Shown in pieces: positions 1 through 11,161 of a stretch of DNA of 64,000 bases. The translations under genes and the position numbers were made by a program. This DNA is from Takakia lepidozioides (lineage: Eukaryota; Streptophyta; Takakiopsida; Takakiales; Takakiaceae). The notes beneath the pieces are model-generated. The model made no database searches, was not told where the DNA came from, and saw only the letters and a list, made by a program, of their open reading frames with translations. The stretch lies in assembly GCA_030704615.1 (NCBI GenBank), contig CM060731.1, positions 93,478,756 to 93,542,755 of the forward strand. The letters run 5' to 3'. Numbering within the stretch: position 1 is the stretch's first letter; every line of letters begins with the position of its first letter.

Positions 1-1
1 C

Positions 2-649
2 TGGCCGCAGTGCAATGGCATGGCGGAAAGGCTTATCAAAACACTCAAGCAAAGCATAGTGACGCTAGGAGGAGAAACAGGTTGCGAATGGGATCGTGAC
101 CTGCACAAGTCAGCGTTTGGCTATAGATTCGGCATTCAAGCCTCAACCCGCTTCTCCCCATTTGAAGTACTCACTGGCAGGGAGATGAGGATGTCGATTG
201 ACAACAAAATCGGAGCCATTACGAAGCTGGTGAAGCTAGACGACGATGAAGATGCCATGGTGGAGATGATGGCCAAGAAGATGCAAGACATTCGATCAAT
301 AGAAAGGCGACTCCGTAACAATGTTGGTAGGGCACAAAAACAGCAGCAGAGAGGATATGCGGCCAGGCACAAACACCACAAAGAATTCCAGCAGCTGCAG
401 AATCAAAGCCTGGTTATGATGTTGAAACCAGGGAAGAAAAGGAAGATGGAGGATCCCTGGGAAGGCACATACTTGTTGATAGAACATGACGAAGGACACA
501 ATGCAGCTGGTGATGAGGGAAGCCACGTTTGCATTCTACAAGATGGAGCAGGAAGGCGGTGGAAGAGGAAGCGTCGTGAACTCAAAGCAATGCAAACCTT
601 GGTGAAGACTATGTGTGAGGAAGAAACCACCGAGGACGGTGGTAGCTAA
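2..649 (+). CDS. Ty3/gypsy integrase, C-terminal part (cut by window start)
   Basis: The frame is open from base 2 and reads W-P-Q-C-N-G-M-A-E-R-L-I-K, the usual HPQxNGxxER block around the last catalytic Glu of retroelement integrases. About 25 residues on, FGYRFGIQASTRFSPFEVLTG matches the conserved 'hxTTGxSPFxLxYGR' segment in position and character. A charged helix and a basic tail with a WEGTYLL-like GPF/GPY module follow. The N-terminal HHCC zinc finger and the first two Asp residues lie outside the window. The protein integrates element cDNA. It has no PHD finger, so it belongs to a different family from the 50-62 kb element. The ORF ends at a TAA and shows no internal damage. Confidence 0.8.
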   Translation, partial: WPQCNGMAERLIKTLKQSIVTLGGETGCEWDRDLHKSAFGYRFGIQASTRFSPFEVLTGREMRMSIDNKIGAITKLVKLDDDEDAMVEMMAKKMQDIRSIERRLRNNVGRAQKQQQRGYAARHKHHKEFQQLQNQSLVMMLKPGKKRKMEDPWEGTYLLIEHDEGHNAAGDEGSHVCILQDGAGRRWKRKRRELKAMQTLVKTMCEEETTEDGGS

Positions 650-1850
650 AGAACGAAGGACTCTACAGCTGTAGGGTAAAATCTCGTGGTGCGAAATTTT
701 GGCTAAGTGTTGGGATGTCGGGAGGAAGCTGAAACTTGGATGAAGAGGGGATGAATGCAGGTAACGAAGGGATGATGAAGGTGCATAGGAGGTACATCCA
801 GTTGGAGTTGCTGGATGACTAACGGATGAACTAAGGCAGTACCAAAATAGCAGAGTACTGTTGTAGTTCATCCAATTGGATGATAAGATGTAGTTGGCAG
901 ACTCCGCATAGATAGAAGGCACAAGTGGTATCGACGTGCAAGTAGGCCGAGAGGGGGAGGAATACCCACGGTCTACTAAATAAACACATGGGCTAGCCAT
1001 GAAATCAGCGATTAATCAACGCACCGTTCGGAGTGGATGAGGCAACCAAAAGTAGATTTAATGGGCTAGCCATTAAATCATCGACTAATCAACGCACCGT
1101 TCGGAGTGGATGAGGCAACCAAAAGTAGATTTAAGCAGCGGTAGTGCAAGACGGATGGGGCTTTTTTGGTGAGGAAAAAAGTAGGAGCTCGGTGTGAGCA
1201 GTGAGGATGGTGAACTATCAGGGCAGAACTGATTGTATCCGCTGAGGCCAGTAGTAAAGAGGAGTTGCAATCATGTGAATCTCTACAAGTGTTCAGTGGC
1301 ATGGTATTGTGAGCTCTGATGTGAATTTAACAGAAATATTCATTATTGCAGATGGCATGTGTAGCTTTCAGCCTTGGTAATTGGTCCTTTAGATGTCATG
1401 ATACCCCAAGTAGTTATGAGAGTGTAGCTTGATCAGACTCTGAGGACTTTGGGAGCTCAGTTGCAGCAAATCCAGACCTGATTAGAGCAGTAGCCCAGGT
1501 TGCACTATTTGCATGCTAGTAGTGAATTAATGTGGCAAGTAAATTCTTTTATGAGAGTGCCGGTCCTCATCTAAGTAGTTGGAATTCATGAGTAACCCAG
1601 GAAGGCAGTTGCTGGGATCCCGGCACGCCATCGCCGACTATTGAAAGGGCTACCAGGAAGCAGAGAGGGTGCACAGGGAAGGGGGAGTGTGGGGAAGCTG
1701 AAGTGAGAGGAGCTCGGAGCGAGCAAGTGTTGTTGCTGTCTCGGTTTGAAATGCGTGGGTCACGAGCGAAGGTCGGGCAAGTGGCAGAAAAAGAGCAACA
1801 TTTAATATAGCCGTACCCAGGAATGAGGGGCAGAATTTAATTCGACATGG
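650..1850. other. Non-coding stretch after the integrase, with a 72-bp direct duplication
   Basis: No credible gene. It probably holds the 3' UTR and LTR of the preceding element, but I could not fix LTR ends because the partner LTR is outside the window. One clear feature is a tandem duplication of about 72 bp: the block starting GGCTAGCCAT at 991 recurs at 1063 with few changes. Confidence 0.5.
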
Positions 1851-1870
1851 CATCAAATCGGAGGGTGACG

Positions 1871-2446
1871 ACACCTGGCCGACAGAGAACATCCCACGGA
1901 TGGAAAAATGGTGCCGAATTTCCATACGACGCCCGTCGGATGAAGTCGTCTCGGGGGGAGAGGCCGACACCTGGCCGACAGAAAACATCCCTCGGATGGA
2001 AAAATGGCGCCGAATCTCCATCCGAGGCCGTTCGGATGAAGTTGTCTCGGGGGGAGAGGCCGACACCTGGCCTACAAAGAATATCCCCCGGATGGCAAAA
2101 TGGTGCCGAATTTCCATACGAGACCCGTCGGATGAAGTCGACTCGGGGGGAGAGGTCGACACTTGGCCGACAGAGAATATCCCTCGGATGGAAAAACGGC
2201 GCCGAATTTCCATCCAAGGCCGTTCGGATGAAGTCGTCTCGTGGGGAGAGGACGACACCTGCCCGACAGAGAACATCCCTCGGACGGAAAAACGGCGGCA
2301 AATTTCCATCCGAGGCCATTCGGATGAAGTTGTCTCGGGGGGAGAGGCCGACACCTGGCCGACAGAGAACATCCCCCGGATGGAAAAACGGCGCCGAATT
2401 TCCATACGAGGCCCGTCGGATGAAGTCGTCTCGGGGGGAGAGGCCG
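1871..2446. repeat. 96-bp tandem repeat, six units
   Basis: The string ACACCTGGCC (or a near variant) occurs at 1871, 1967, 2063, 2159, 2255 and 2351, exactly 96 bp apart, and the sixth unit ends at 2446. Each unit carries a hairpin-like block GGATGGAAAAA-(T/C)GG(C/T)GCCG-AATTTCCAT(C/A)C centred on GGCGCC or GGTGCC. Since 96 is divisible by three, any frame free of stops in one unit stays open across the array. This explains long overlapping ORFs here on both strands, which I do not call as genes. Confidence 0.95.
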
Positions 2447-2536
2447 ACATCTCAGTCACTCAACTTAGAGTTTTTCGCCTGCGGTCCACTTTTTGGCACG
2501 TTATGCCCACCAATGTCGTCCGGTAGAGACAAATTC

Positions 2537-2880
2537 GGTGCCGGATTTCCATCCATGAGGTGGAACAACTTACTTGCAGGATGGAAATTCGGCGCCGGTT
2601 TTCCATCCGGCCGCGCTCCCGCTTGCCTGCAGGATGGAAATTCGTCGCCGGTTTTCCATCCGGCCGCGCTCCCGCTTGCCTGCAGGATGGAATTTCGGCG
2701 CCGGTTTTCCATGGAAATTCGGCCGAGCTCCGACTTGCCTGCAGGATGGAAATTCTGCGCCGGTTTTCCATCCGGCTTCTTCTGGATGAGAACGTCTCGG
2801 GCGGAGGGAGGGCCACGGTGCGTCCCACTTCATCCGCTGAATGGAAATTCGGCGCCGTTTTTTCCATCCAGCGGGCTGTT
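2537..2880. repeat. About 53-bp direct repeats with GGCGCC-centred hairpins
   Basis: Four copies of GCAGGATGGAAATTC begin near 2577, 2631, 2684 and 2740. Each is followed by G(G/T)CGCCGGTTTTCCATCC, so each copy is itself an inverted repeat (GGATGGAAA pairs with TTTTCCATCC around GGCGCC). A further related hairpin lies at 2838-2870. The third copy has an interrupted arm. The 400-codon plus-strand ORF that crosses this array and the 96-bp array is attributed to repeat structure. Confidence 0.85.
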
Positions 2881-3429
2881 GATGAAGTCTCGGGGGGAGG
2901 GTGGGCCAGGTGGCGCCTGTGGGCGACCTCCATACCTACATTTAAGGGCGCAGTGGCGCATTAAATGTCCTCCGCCGTCTATTTTGAACCGGATGTTCCG
3001 CACGGATACCACGCTTGCTTCCCGGATACGCCTTCGACACCTGATGTGACGGGTGGATGAAGTTCCATTCGAGGCATGTACGCACGCATTTTGCGGGAAA
3101 TTTTTTCTTTTACTCGGACTTATGCCGCGTGGAGAAGGGCGTGGCTCTCCTGAGAGAAACCCCACATCCAGACCGCGTCGCAAACTGAAGCCTTTGTACT
3201 ACGGGCAGCAATGCGGCAATGCCGACCAGCCGAACGGCGACAAAGCGGCAACGCGCCTTCTGTACAAGTACATACACGTTGCCTTTCTTTGATCCGTGGC
3301 CATTGTAGTCCCTACATTTCCAGGATGTCAGTTGCCTTATGTGGCGCATGAAAATTAGTTGTGAAGCCCGTAGAAAAATGGCACCAAATTTCCTGTTTCC
3401 GGCCATGGGGCGGATGGCTAAACCCCGGG

Positions 3430-3790
3430 GGTGGCTGGCATAGTCTGGAAATTCGGCACCATTTTTCCAGTTCTGGGACTTAGCCATTTTCGGACCCTGT
3501 ACTGGAAAAATGGCGCCATTTTTCCAGTACAGGGTCCGAAAATGGCTAAGTCCCTGGGGCGGATGGCACATATTCTGGAAATTCGGCGCCATTTTTCCAG
3601 TTCCGGGCCCAGTCATTTCTGGGACTTAGCCATTTTCGGACCCTGTACTGGAAAAATGGCGCCATTTTTCCAGTACAGGGTCCGAAAATGGCTAAGTCCC
3701 TGGGGCGGATGGCACATATTTTGGAAATTCGGCGCCATTTTTCCAGTTCCAGACCCAGTCAGATTTGGGACTTAGCCATTTTCAGACCCA
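3430..3790. repeat. 146-bp tandem repeat holding perfect 80-bp palindromes
   Basis: GGGACTTAGCC occurs at 3475, 3621 and 3767, giving a period of exactly 146 bp. The spans 3475-3554 and 3621-3700 are each perfect 80-bp palindromes (two 40-bp arms, no spacer) centred on GGCGCC. I checked both arms base by base. Each unit also contains a smaller imperfect hairpin, CTGGAAATTCGGCGCC followed by ATTTTTCCAG. The third unit breaks down after about 15 bases of its arm. Confidence 0.95.
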
Positions 3791-4153
3791 GCCTGGAAAA
3801 ATGGATGTGATTCTGTCTGTGTTTTTTGAATGCAGGTACTGTAAGTTCTCCCTGTTGGAGAAAGGTCATCTGTCCTTCGAGCCGCCATTCTTCCTCGCAT
3901 GGAGGAACCCTGAGCTGACTCCATGTACATTGACGTTATCGTGAAGGAGCGGCATCTGGAGCATTTGCGCGACTGCCCTTGGTATGTGGACCTTCCGCCC
4001 GGCTCGCTCGACTCATCCGAGTTCCAATTGAAGCTAAATGCGGAGGCCTGACAAAACCGGGCTCCACTGCCTCTGCTGGGTCCAAAGGAGGCGAAAGCGC
4101 TTGCCAAGTCCAGGAAAGCGGAAGAGCTTGCTTAGGTAGGTATTCAGGAGAAA

Positions 4154-5320
4154 TTGAATGAGAAGAATAAAGGACAAATGAAAAGGACACGGAAACAAGG
4201 GAGTAAAGTAACCCCCAAAAAACAGAAAACCACCGGGGCACCAGAGGAGGCGCAGGAGGGGCCCCAAGGGAGTGACTCCGACGACGACTTTGTGCAAGGT
4301 CCTGCGACTGCTACTGCTGCTACCAAGTCACCAGTCGTCCGGGTTCCCAAGTCAGTTCGGACTGGGACTGGCTCTGCCAAGAAGTTGGCATTTGAGGGCG
4401 AGCCTACACGGCGGTATTCGGCGGTGACGTTTCCGCAGAGGCCCAAGCTAGAATCCCCAACTATCATCCAACGCGTCAATGAGAGCTTCCTTGACGCTCT
4501 GGCTGCCAGGGCGAAGAAGGTGGCACACAGCAAGTCTCTGGAGGAGCTGAAGGGGAAAGCCAAGAAGAGGGCTGCTGCTACAGAGCCTAAAGACACCCCT
4601 GGTTTGGAAGCCATGATGGAATTCTTCACGGCTGTGAGCACGGATTGCAAGAGCACTCGGGGGGGGGGGGTTGGGTTGAGGTGGAGAGAGCCTGCGATAT
4701 GATTCTCCTCGATATTCCAGATGGGGACCTGCTGGAGGCCTGGATGGTGTGCCTACCTCGAACAGGTTTACGGAGGACTACTGGAGAGCCGGGTTTGGGC
4801 TGGCGGGGATGCTCCTGGATGACGGTGGATGTATGGTGGTCCTTGCCACAAGAGGGAAGACCACAGGGAATGTTGTGGCAAGGTAGACACCAAAAAGTGT
4901 CACCCCGGTCCTCCTCAAAAAATGGTTCTGCATCAATACGCAGGGGTTGCAAACAGAGGGCCAGAGTGTAAGTTATCAATCTATTGCATTCACTTCATAT
5001 TGTGGTGTATCTAAACTAGACCCTGGAGTGGATCCCTTTTTTGTTGGATGTGTAGACATTGGTGTTTGAGGCATATTGTTTTGTGAAGAGAGGGTCTACG
5101 TTCAAATTCCGCGATGATGGTCGTCTTGTTGATGCCGTTGTGGACACTGTTATCTACGATGTCCTCTACAACTATGTGCCCCAATCCAGTATGCCGAAGG
5201 ACACAAAGACAGACAAACCGTGTCTGTACAGCCGGACCCGGAGCCCTGCTTTCATCCAAACCCTCACGGAGACGTGCTCGGATGTCCAAGGGCGGATTCT
5301 TGACCTCACATGCGGCACGG
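4154..5320 (+). pseudogene. Broken spliced gene with methyltransferase-like motifs
   Basis: The first part (4154-4660) encodes a lysine-rich, probably nuclear segment (KRTRKQGSKVTPKKQK) followed by an acidic patch. Past a run of ten G at 4662-4671 the frame must shift to give CDMILLDIPDG (4693-4725). A second shift gives FTEDYWRAGFGLAGMLLDDGG, ending at an in-frame TAG (4884-4886), after which the same frame continues. A GTAAGT donor at 4968 and a TAG acceptor at 5055 define an 88-nt phase-0 intron. The next exon ends in ILDLTCGTG just before another GTAAGC donor at 5321. A DxPxG-like block upstream and a DxxCGTG block at the C terminus is the permuted order of beta-class amino-methyltransferases. 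That identification is my inference, and the gene is clearly inactivated. Confidence 0.4.
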
Positions 5321-5349
5321 GTAAGCCTTCACGTGCACATTTTGTCCCC

Positions 5350-6465
5350 TAGCCCGATTGCAATTGCATGCCGCATGCTACTAGCCATCCGCTTTGTCCC
5401 TCAAGTGCTTCAATGTGGGCAGGGACGTTGTCTGACAAGCATGTCTTCGCCTTCGAGCCAGTACCACTGCCATCCATACCACTGCTGCTGCCAAGGCAAA
5501 GGATGCGCTTCCCCCACCAGCCCTTGCATTGCAGCACAAGAAAACCATGTCCAGGTAACCAGTACCATTCTGGGGGGGCTGCTATTTCATGAGCGGCATG
5601 AGCATGAGCGGGAAAAAAAAAAACATGAGCGGACCATTGTGTGTCCACGGAAATAGGGTTAGGAGGCACGGAAATAGGATCATGTGAAGTTGGAATGTGG
5701 CACCAGTGGACTCGTCATAGCAATGAAATGCAACATTTTATTGCAAATTTTGTGGCAAGCCACATCTATACAAGTGTGTCCTAACTGTCATAGCCGGAAT
5801 GGGCACTACTCTCTTACACCCTCCGAGGAACTTGCCCCACCTTCCTCCTCATCCCCCTCATCCCCCCCATCCTCCGAGCTCTGTGATGCATCAGTTCCAC
5901 TATGCCTCTCAAAAATTCCGTCCTCTCCTTGGGGGACTGTCCACAGGCTCGCGGGCCTGGAGATCGATTTGGGCGGCATGGTGCAGGTCCGTTGTCATCT
6001 CGCGCAGCTTAATCCGTCTTGTTTTGAGGAGGTCTCAAGACAACCACTTTTTGGCAATGTTGCTAGGAACTCTGAGGTTCTTCTGAAGTGTACAGTCTGT
6101 TGCGCCCATTGGGAAGTTGCTAATATCAGCCATTTCTCCCACGTTTGGGAGAACGGTGCTCTCCTCCCTAGACCTATAGCAGCTTCTAATTTAATTCCCA
6201 GAAGAGCGGCTAGTGGTTGGGAGGCTGTCACGAATGACTTCCCTCTTTCCTGGATCTCTCTGGCTTCCTATTGCGAATCTCAGAATGTTGCCAGTTTGGT
6301 TAGGGGTTCATTTCCAAGGGAGCAAACTGACTTTTTTTGCTATTTCAAGGGTTGAAGCCTCCCTTCATGGTTGGGGGTTCCAGGTGAAAGCCTCTGGAGC
6401 CCTCCACTCCCCTGTTCTAACTGAGATTGAAGAATCCCAGTGCTTCCCGATTCATATTTTTTGCC
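5350..6465. other. No recognisable gene
   Basis: Only overlapping short frames with no motif I recognise. A fragment near 5406-5440 (FNVGRDVV, followed by a stop) could be a further exon of the broken upstream gene, since such a block often follows the glycine loop in amino-methyltransferases, but it is too weak to call. Confidence 0.3.
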
Positions 6466-6519
6466 TAACACTACAACAAATTGCGGCTTTTACGTCTCTG
6501 TATTATGATTGCAAATGCA

Positions 6520-6770
6520 GTTATGGAACAATTGAAGAAGGAGGTGGCAGTGACTCTTTGTCTTTTGGAGAAAGAGTTTCCACCCTCCTTTTTTTTATGT
6601 TATGACACATTTACTTATCCACTTGGTGGATGAGCTGGATTTGTGTGGACCTGTAGCTTCTCGGTGGATGTACCCGGTGGAGAGAGCAATGAAGGATTTT
6701 AAAGGGTACGTGCGAAACGTGGCAAAGCCTGAGGGCAGTATGGCGGGGGGTTACGTGTTTGACGAGGCAT
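6520..6770 (+). pseudogene. CACTA transposase fragment (DUF4218)
   Basis: EQLKKEVAVTLCLLEKEF, a frameshift in a T run near 6592, then HLVDELDLCGPVASRWMYP, VERAMKDFKGYVRN and PEGSMAGGY. This is the DUF4218 region of plant CACTA (En/Spm) transposases and closely parallels 12700-12940 of the longer copy in this window. It stops abruptly at DEAL (about 6766), where unrelated minus-strand coding begins. It is an isolated piece, not a gene. CACTACAACAAATTG at 6469 just upstream resembles a CACTA terminus but I could not pair it with any other end. Confidence 0.75.
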
Positions 6771-8861
6771 TGACCTCACCTCCTGGGAATCTTCTGCCTC
6801 TTCTCCCCCACTTTCCTCAGCAGAATCCAAGACAAATCTATGAGCCTGACGGGCTCTAATAGCTGCTGCCTCCTCCCTCATCTTCATTTTCTTGAGGCTT
6901 GCCTTGTCTAAAATCTGTTGTACACGACTAGGTCCAGAAGACCTCCTAATGGACACCGAAGCAAGCCGGGCAACATAAGTAGGAAGGATGTAGTCCCTTT
7001 CTAGACTCGACATGAAATCCCCCCTGGCAAAAAAAGGCACGTTCCTCCTACCCATGAACTGCGGTGTAGACGTCCCTCCTGTAGTACTTGGCATCCTGCA
7101 GTAAGAACAAATCCACTTTAAGAATGTCAATACCAGCATAAGCCAAAAATGGTCTTTCATTGAAATAAGAGAGCGAAGGGAGGTGCCTCACGAGATCAGG
7201 AGGCAACTTACAATGCGACCACTCACTCATAAACCGGGGGCTCCTCGGCCTCGATCCCAACTTGTATCTCCCCCACCTCCTTCTCGGATTCTTCCTCATC
7301 CTCCGAGGATGCCTCTTCCTCTTTCGGCAGACGTTCAGCCGCTGCAAGTTCAGAGTTGTGGAGGGTTGGGATTGTTTCTGTAATCCTGATTCCCTGGCTG
7401 GTAATTCCCCCTTGGATTACCCGTGTATGAACAGCGGCACCTTTGGAGGTGGAGCATTTTTCTGAGCCAAAACTAGATTGACCATCAACCTCTCGGCTTC
7501 ATCCTCATCTGTGGGCCACACCTCAGGGACAGAGGGGACCAGCCCCACATTCCTCCTGTTTGACGTCATATTGCTCTCTATCCCATTTTGAAATGTTCTC
7601 ATCCACGAACACCCTTCTACGAGCCTCCAACTGAGACTGAGCTGTAACCAATTTGGGTTCACAATCTAGCAATGCCTTGGTATAGTTGAAATGTGCAAAC
7701 ACACGTTGGCATTCATTCAACTGAGCAATATGCTCACGACATACCCCAGGACGGCCCCCAAATAGCTCCACCACTTTTTCAACAACTGCCTTCTCCTCTG
7801 GAGATGCATGGATCCGCTCCCCCTACATTGGAGATGCAAGGTTCATTTCAGTAGTCATAGTAAACTTACTACAGCTCGGAACTTCAAACAAATTGTAGAG
7901 ACGCGCATCATGAAGGAAGGAACATGTAAAAGAAGGTGCAGGCCAGAAAGTAGGTGTACGTACCCATGCCTTAAGCCACCATTGACCAAAGGCAGTGCCT
8001 ATCATTTGGTCTGAAAACTTGAATTTCCCAATAAGTGCAACAAGGCGGTCCGGGAAAGAAGCATCATCCAGAGAAGGGAATCCCTTGGGCAGCAAGCCGT
8101 ACTTCATTAGATAGGTGAGTCCTGGGCATGGAACAGGTGCGGGTTTTGGAGGCACAACAATATCCGAGGTCAGCAGCAAGGATGCCTTGACAAAGCCATC
8201 TATGGCCTCTTCTCTACTTAAAGATGCAACAGCTACCTCCTTCACAATGTGGTCTTCAGGTCAAAGACTTTCCTGTGGCACAGCAGCAGGTCCATCCAAT
8301 GTAGTCTTCACAATGCGTTGAGCTTTCACGATGTCCTGTGGCACAACAGCAGGTCCGTTCAAAGTAGTGTTGCCAATGCGTTGAGTGGTAACAGGTACCT
8401 GTGGCACAACAAGAGGTCCGTCCAAAGTAGAGTTGCCAATGCGTTGAGTGGTAATAGTTACCTGTGGCACAAGAGGAGGTGCGTCCAAGATGGAGATATC
8501 GTCATCCTCAGAATCATTCCCCGGCTCCTTCCGTAGACTCAACTGCTTCCTGCGCTTAACATCTCGTGTAGCCTCCTCCATAATACTATTGTCACCCTCT
8601 ACCCTCGTCTTCATCCCTTTTCCAGGACGCTTCAGCCCATGCTTACAAAGAACACCCTCCATGATGTGCCTCTGCCCCGGCTCAAACACAGGGTACATTT
8701 TCAGTTTAGGACCACCCTTTCCCACAACAACATCACAGCCATTTATCCTGTGAATGTTAACTTTCTTATTATCTTTAAAAACTTTACGATAGTGAGTACA
8801 TCTAAATGGCTTCCTATTATCATCACCAGACTCTTCAAGCCTTGCCTCAGAGTGAGCCTAG
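6770..8861 (-). pseudogene. Downstream exons of a decayed minus-strand element gene, product unknown
   Basis: Several minus-strand frames follow one another: 8861-8261 (AHSEARLEESGDDNRKPF, then a CTHY...H...C block like a damaged zinc finger, and a basic KRPGKGMKTR patch), 8245-7823, 7774-7523 and 7160-6770, the last ending in an acidic tail (LDSAEESGGEEAEDSQEV). A TTTTCTTACTAG acceptor at about 8862 lines up in phase 0 with a GAG/GTGAGT donor near 9073, so these may be 3' exons of the transposase-like gene upstream. A short in-protein repeat, QRIGNTTLxGPxVVPQ, occurs four times at 8280-8460. I do not recognise a family, and exon joins between the frames are unresolved. Confidence 0.35.
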
Positions 8862-9017
8862 TAAGAAAATCTCAGAGGTAGAGAATAAAACTAGCTTTCC
8901 AACAACATATGAGAAACCCATAGTGCACGTACGTTCTAAACACGCTCTAAATATGTACTAAAACATGTCTGTAATATACTAATTACGCACTAAGCACATG
9001 TTGAGGTTACAAGCAAG

Positions 9018-11158
9018 TTACAAATATGGCCAAGAATAATATCCAACGGGACGCGAATTCGTGCAACTCACCTCCCGCATATAGTCGCCGAACTGGAGGA
9101 AACGATAATGCCACCATGCTAGCCAACTGACCATTGCTCCTTCGTCTGATTTCCTTACAGCACCTGACGATGTCCACCAAGCCCGTATGCATGCAAACTG
9201 TGTCTCTGCATCATCCAAGGTGGGAGCGCGTTTCCACGCAAGGCACATGGAACGGTGCTCCTCTCTGAAATCTGGCGCCACGAGCCTGGTTGTGTACTGC
9301 GAAAGGCTCTGCAGAAAATGGAACCCACAAGATCTCTCCTTGCCTTCCATGGGAACATTGGGGTCTTGCCCGTACACCCTTCGGATGGCAGCCCAATTTG
9401 CTTGTGCGTTGTCCGCCATGAAACCACGGAAATTGGGAGGGGCAATCCCGCCTTGGCCATCTGTTCGTTTATTCCCTGCCAAAGAAGCATCTCCGATTGT
9501 GTGTCCTATCCTTTCATCTCACAAATAGCAATTGTCATTAGCATCCTGCAGTGGGTGTCGTAGACATGTGCGCCCATTGTCACCCACTGGTGATTTGTAA
9601 TTCGCTTGATATGGTCGAACATGACCCAACTGTTTGACAAGTTCCCACTCGTCATCATGTCGACCAGTTCGACGCCACTGCCAGGTCCACACGTGGACAT
9701 TTTGAATACGAAACAACGATCTGCCTCAGTCCCTTGTCCTGGAAACCTACTTCCATGAATGTAGTCATATCCACATCGTCGCTTCACCTCCAGAATGGAG
9801 TGCATATCCGAGCCACGCCCAATTTTCTGTTTGCATGAGACAATGTGGTTTCGGACATTCGGTGAACATACGTGGGACACCGACTCCAGCAATGCCTCCA
9901 TTTCCTTCTCGTCGAGAGGAACTCTATCGGAGCCGTCTTCCGACATAATTCTGGCCAATGCCATCTTATGGGCGGCTTGGAGTTGTATCTGTTTGGGTTT
10001 GGCACCCGGTCTCAACTTAACCTCCTCCTGAACGAGCTGCTCTGCTTCGTGGGCAGCCTCCCGCGAGTTCCCCCTCGCCAATTTGTGACAATGGGAACCA
10101 ACGTGTATGCAAGCTCGGGTGAGGTCAGGGAAACGGTGCAACACATAGAACTGCTTGGCATTACAAACAGACATGCAGTGTGGTGGTTCTTTGCAATGCG
10201 CACACTTAAATGTGGAGTTCGGAACCTTCTCCTGAGCTCGAAATGGTTGGTGAGCTGTGCCTGTCCAATCGGTCTCGTTCCTGTGACCTCTGGATTTAAA
10301 GTGGAAGCAAGTTGGGGAGAAACACCGCAACGCGCCCGCACAAACAACGTAGCGCACCCGCACACCATCAAGCATCTTCATGCTGGTGGTTTTGGTAACG
10401 CACCAAGGATGACCGTCATGTTTTCTATCCATATCTGTCAACATTCCGGACGCCCTCGAGTAGTCCGCCCGAGGAGGGAACTCAAAGAAGATATTACCGT
10501 CGACGTCGGCGGGAAGGCATGTAACCGATTTAATTGCGAACTTGCTGTAGTCCAGCCCGGCCAGCTCCGACCGGTGTCCCTCCAGGTGAAGCCCTCGCAG
10601 AATTTCTAGAATAGATCGAACTGCGGTGCTCGTGCTGGGAATATGACTCCCTCCTCCACTGACGTCCATTGAGGACTTGCCTGATCTCCAGGACGACCTC
10701 GGAACTTCCATGACCTCGTCTGAGTCGGACAGGTTGTGAACAACCCGGTTCTCGGTCGTCTTCATGGATGGGTTCGGCTCTGGATTTACTTCGTTGCGGA
10801 CTTCTCTCTTTGAGGTACCCACTCTCTGATTCGCGGATTGTTTCGTGGAAGGCGCCAGGATAGACGGTGCATTTGGCGGGCAAATGAAGTCCCCAACAGC
10901 CCTGTATATGACGCTGTCCGATGGTGGAACTCGCCATTCCCTGCCATCGCCGAAATCATCGTGGAGCACAACAATACTCTCGACAACAAGGCCGTTTGAG
11001 TCCTTCCTTTCCTCCTCCAAAAAAACCGACCCCGGTTTCAGGTGGTATCGAACGCACAGATATTTCTCCATCACCCGGCAGGTGTCCCCTCTGCACGGAA
11101 ATGAAGCTCTATGCTCGTGAGGAGGGCAGTACACTGTAGCGCTCGGGTTTTCCGCCAT
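9018..11158 (-). pseudogene. MULE-like DDE transposase relic
   Basis: The main frame runs 11158 to 9509 (about 550 residues from the ATG at 11158; another ATG at 11170). It contains Cys/His pairs (FKCAHCKEPPHC), a helical KLRPGAKPKQIQLQAAHKMA segment, then RRCGYDYIHGSRFPGQG, FVFKMSTCGPGSGVELVDMM and WVTMGAHVYDTHCRMLMTIA. An in-frame TAG (9506-9508) and a one-base frameshift near 9435 precede FRGFMADNAQANW, a second Asp-containing block, and WLAWWHYRFLQFGDYMRE. The layout (YD...C then MADxAQANW) is what I associate with Mutator-like transposases carried by algal and bryophyte repeats. The usual downstream SWIM zinc finger is missing, although a stray SWIM fragment exists at 36.8 kb. The 5' end sits head-to-head against the CACTA transposase at 11.16 kb. 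Confidence 0.5.
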
Positions 11159-11161
11159 GGC

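Noticed and set aside
1650-3049. Long ORFs on both strands (up to 400 codons)
   Set aside because: They cross 96-bp and about 53-bp repeat arrays; the 96-bp period keeps any stop-free frame open. No domain and mutually overlapping.
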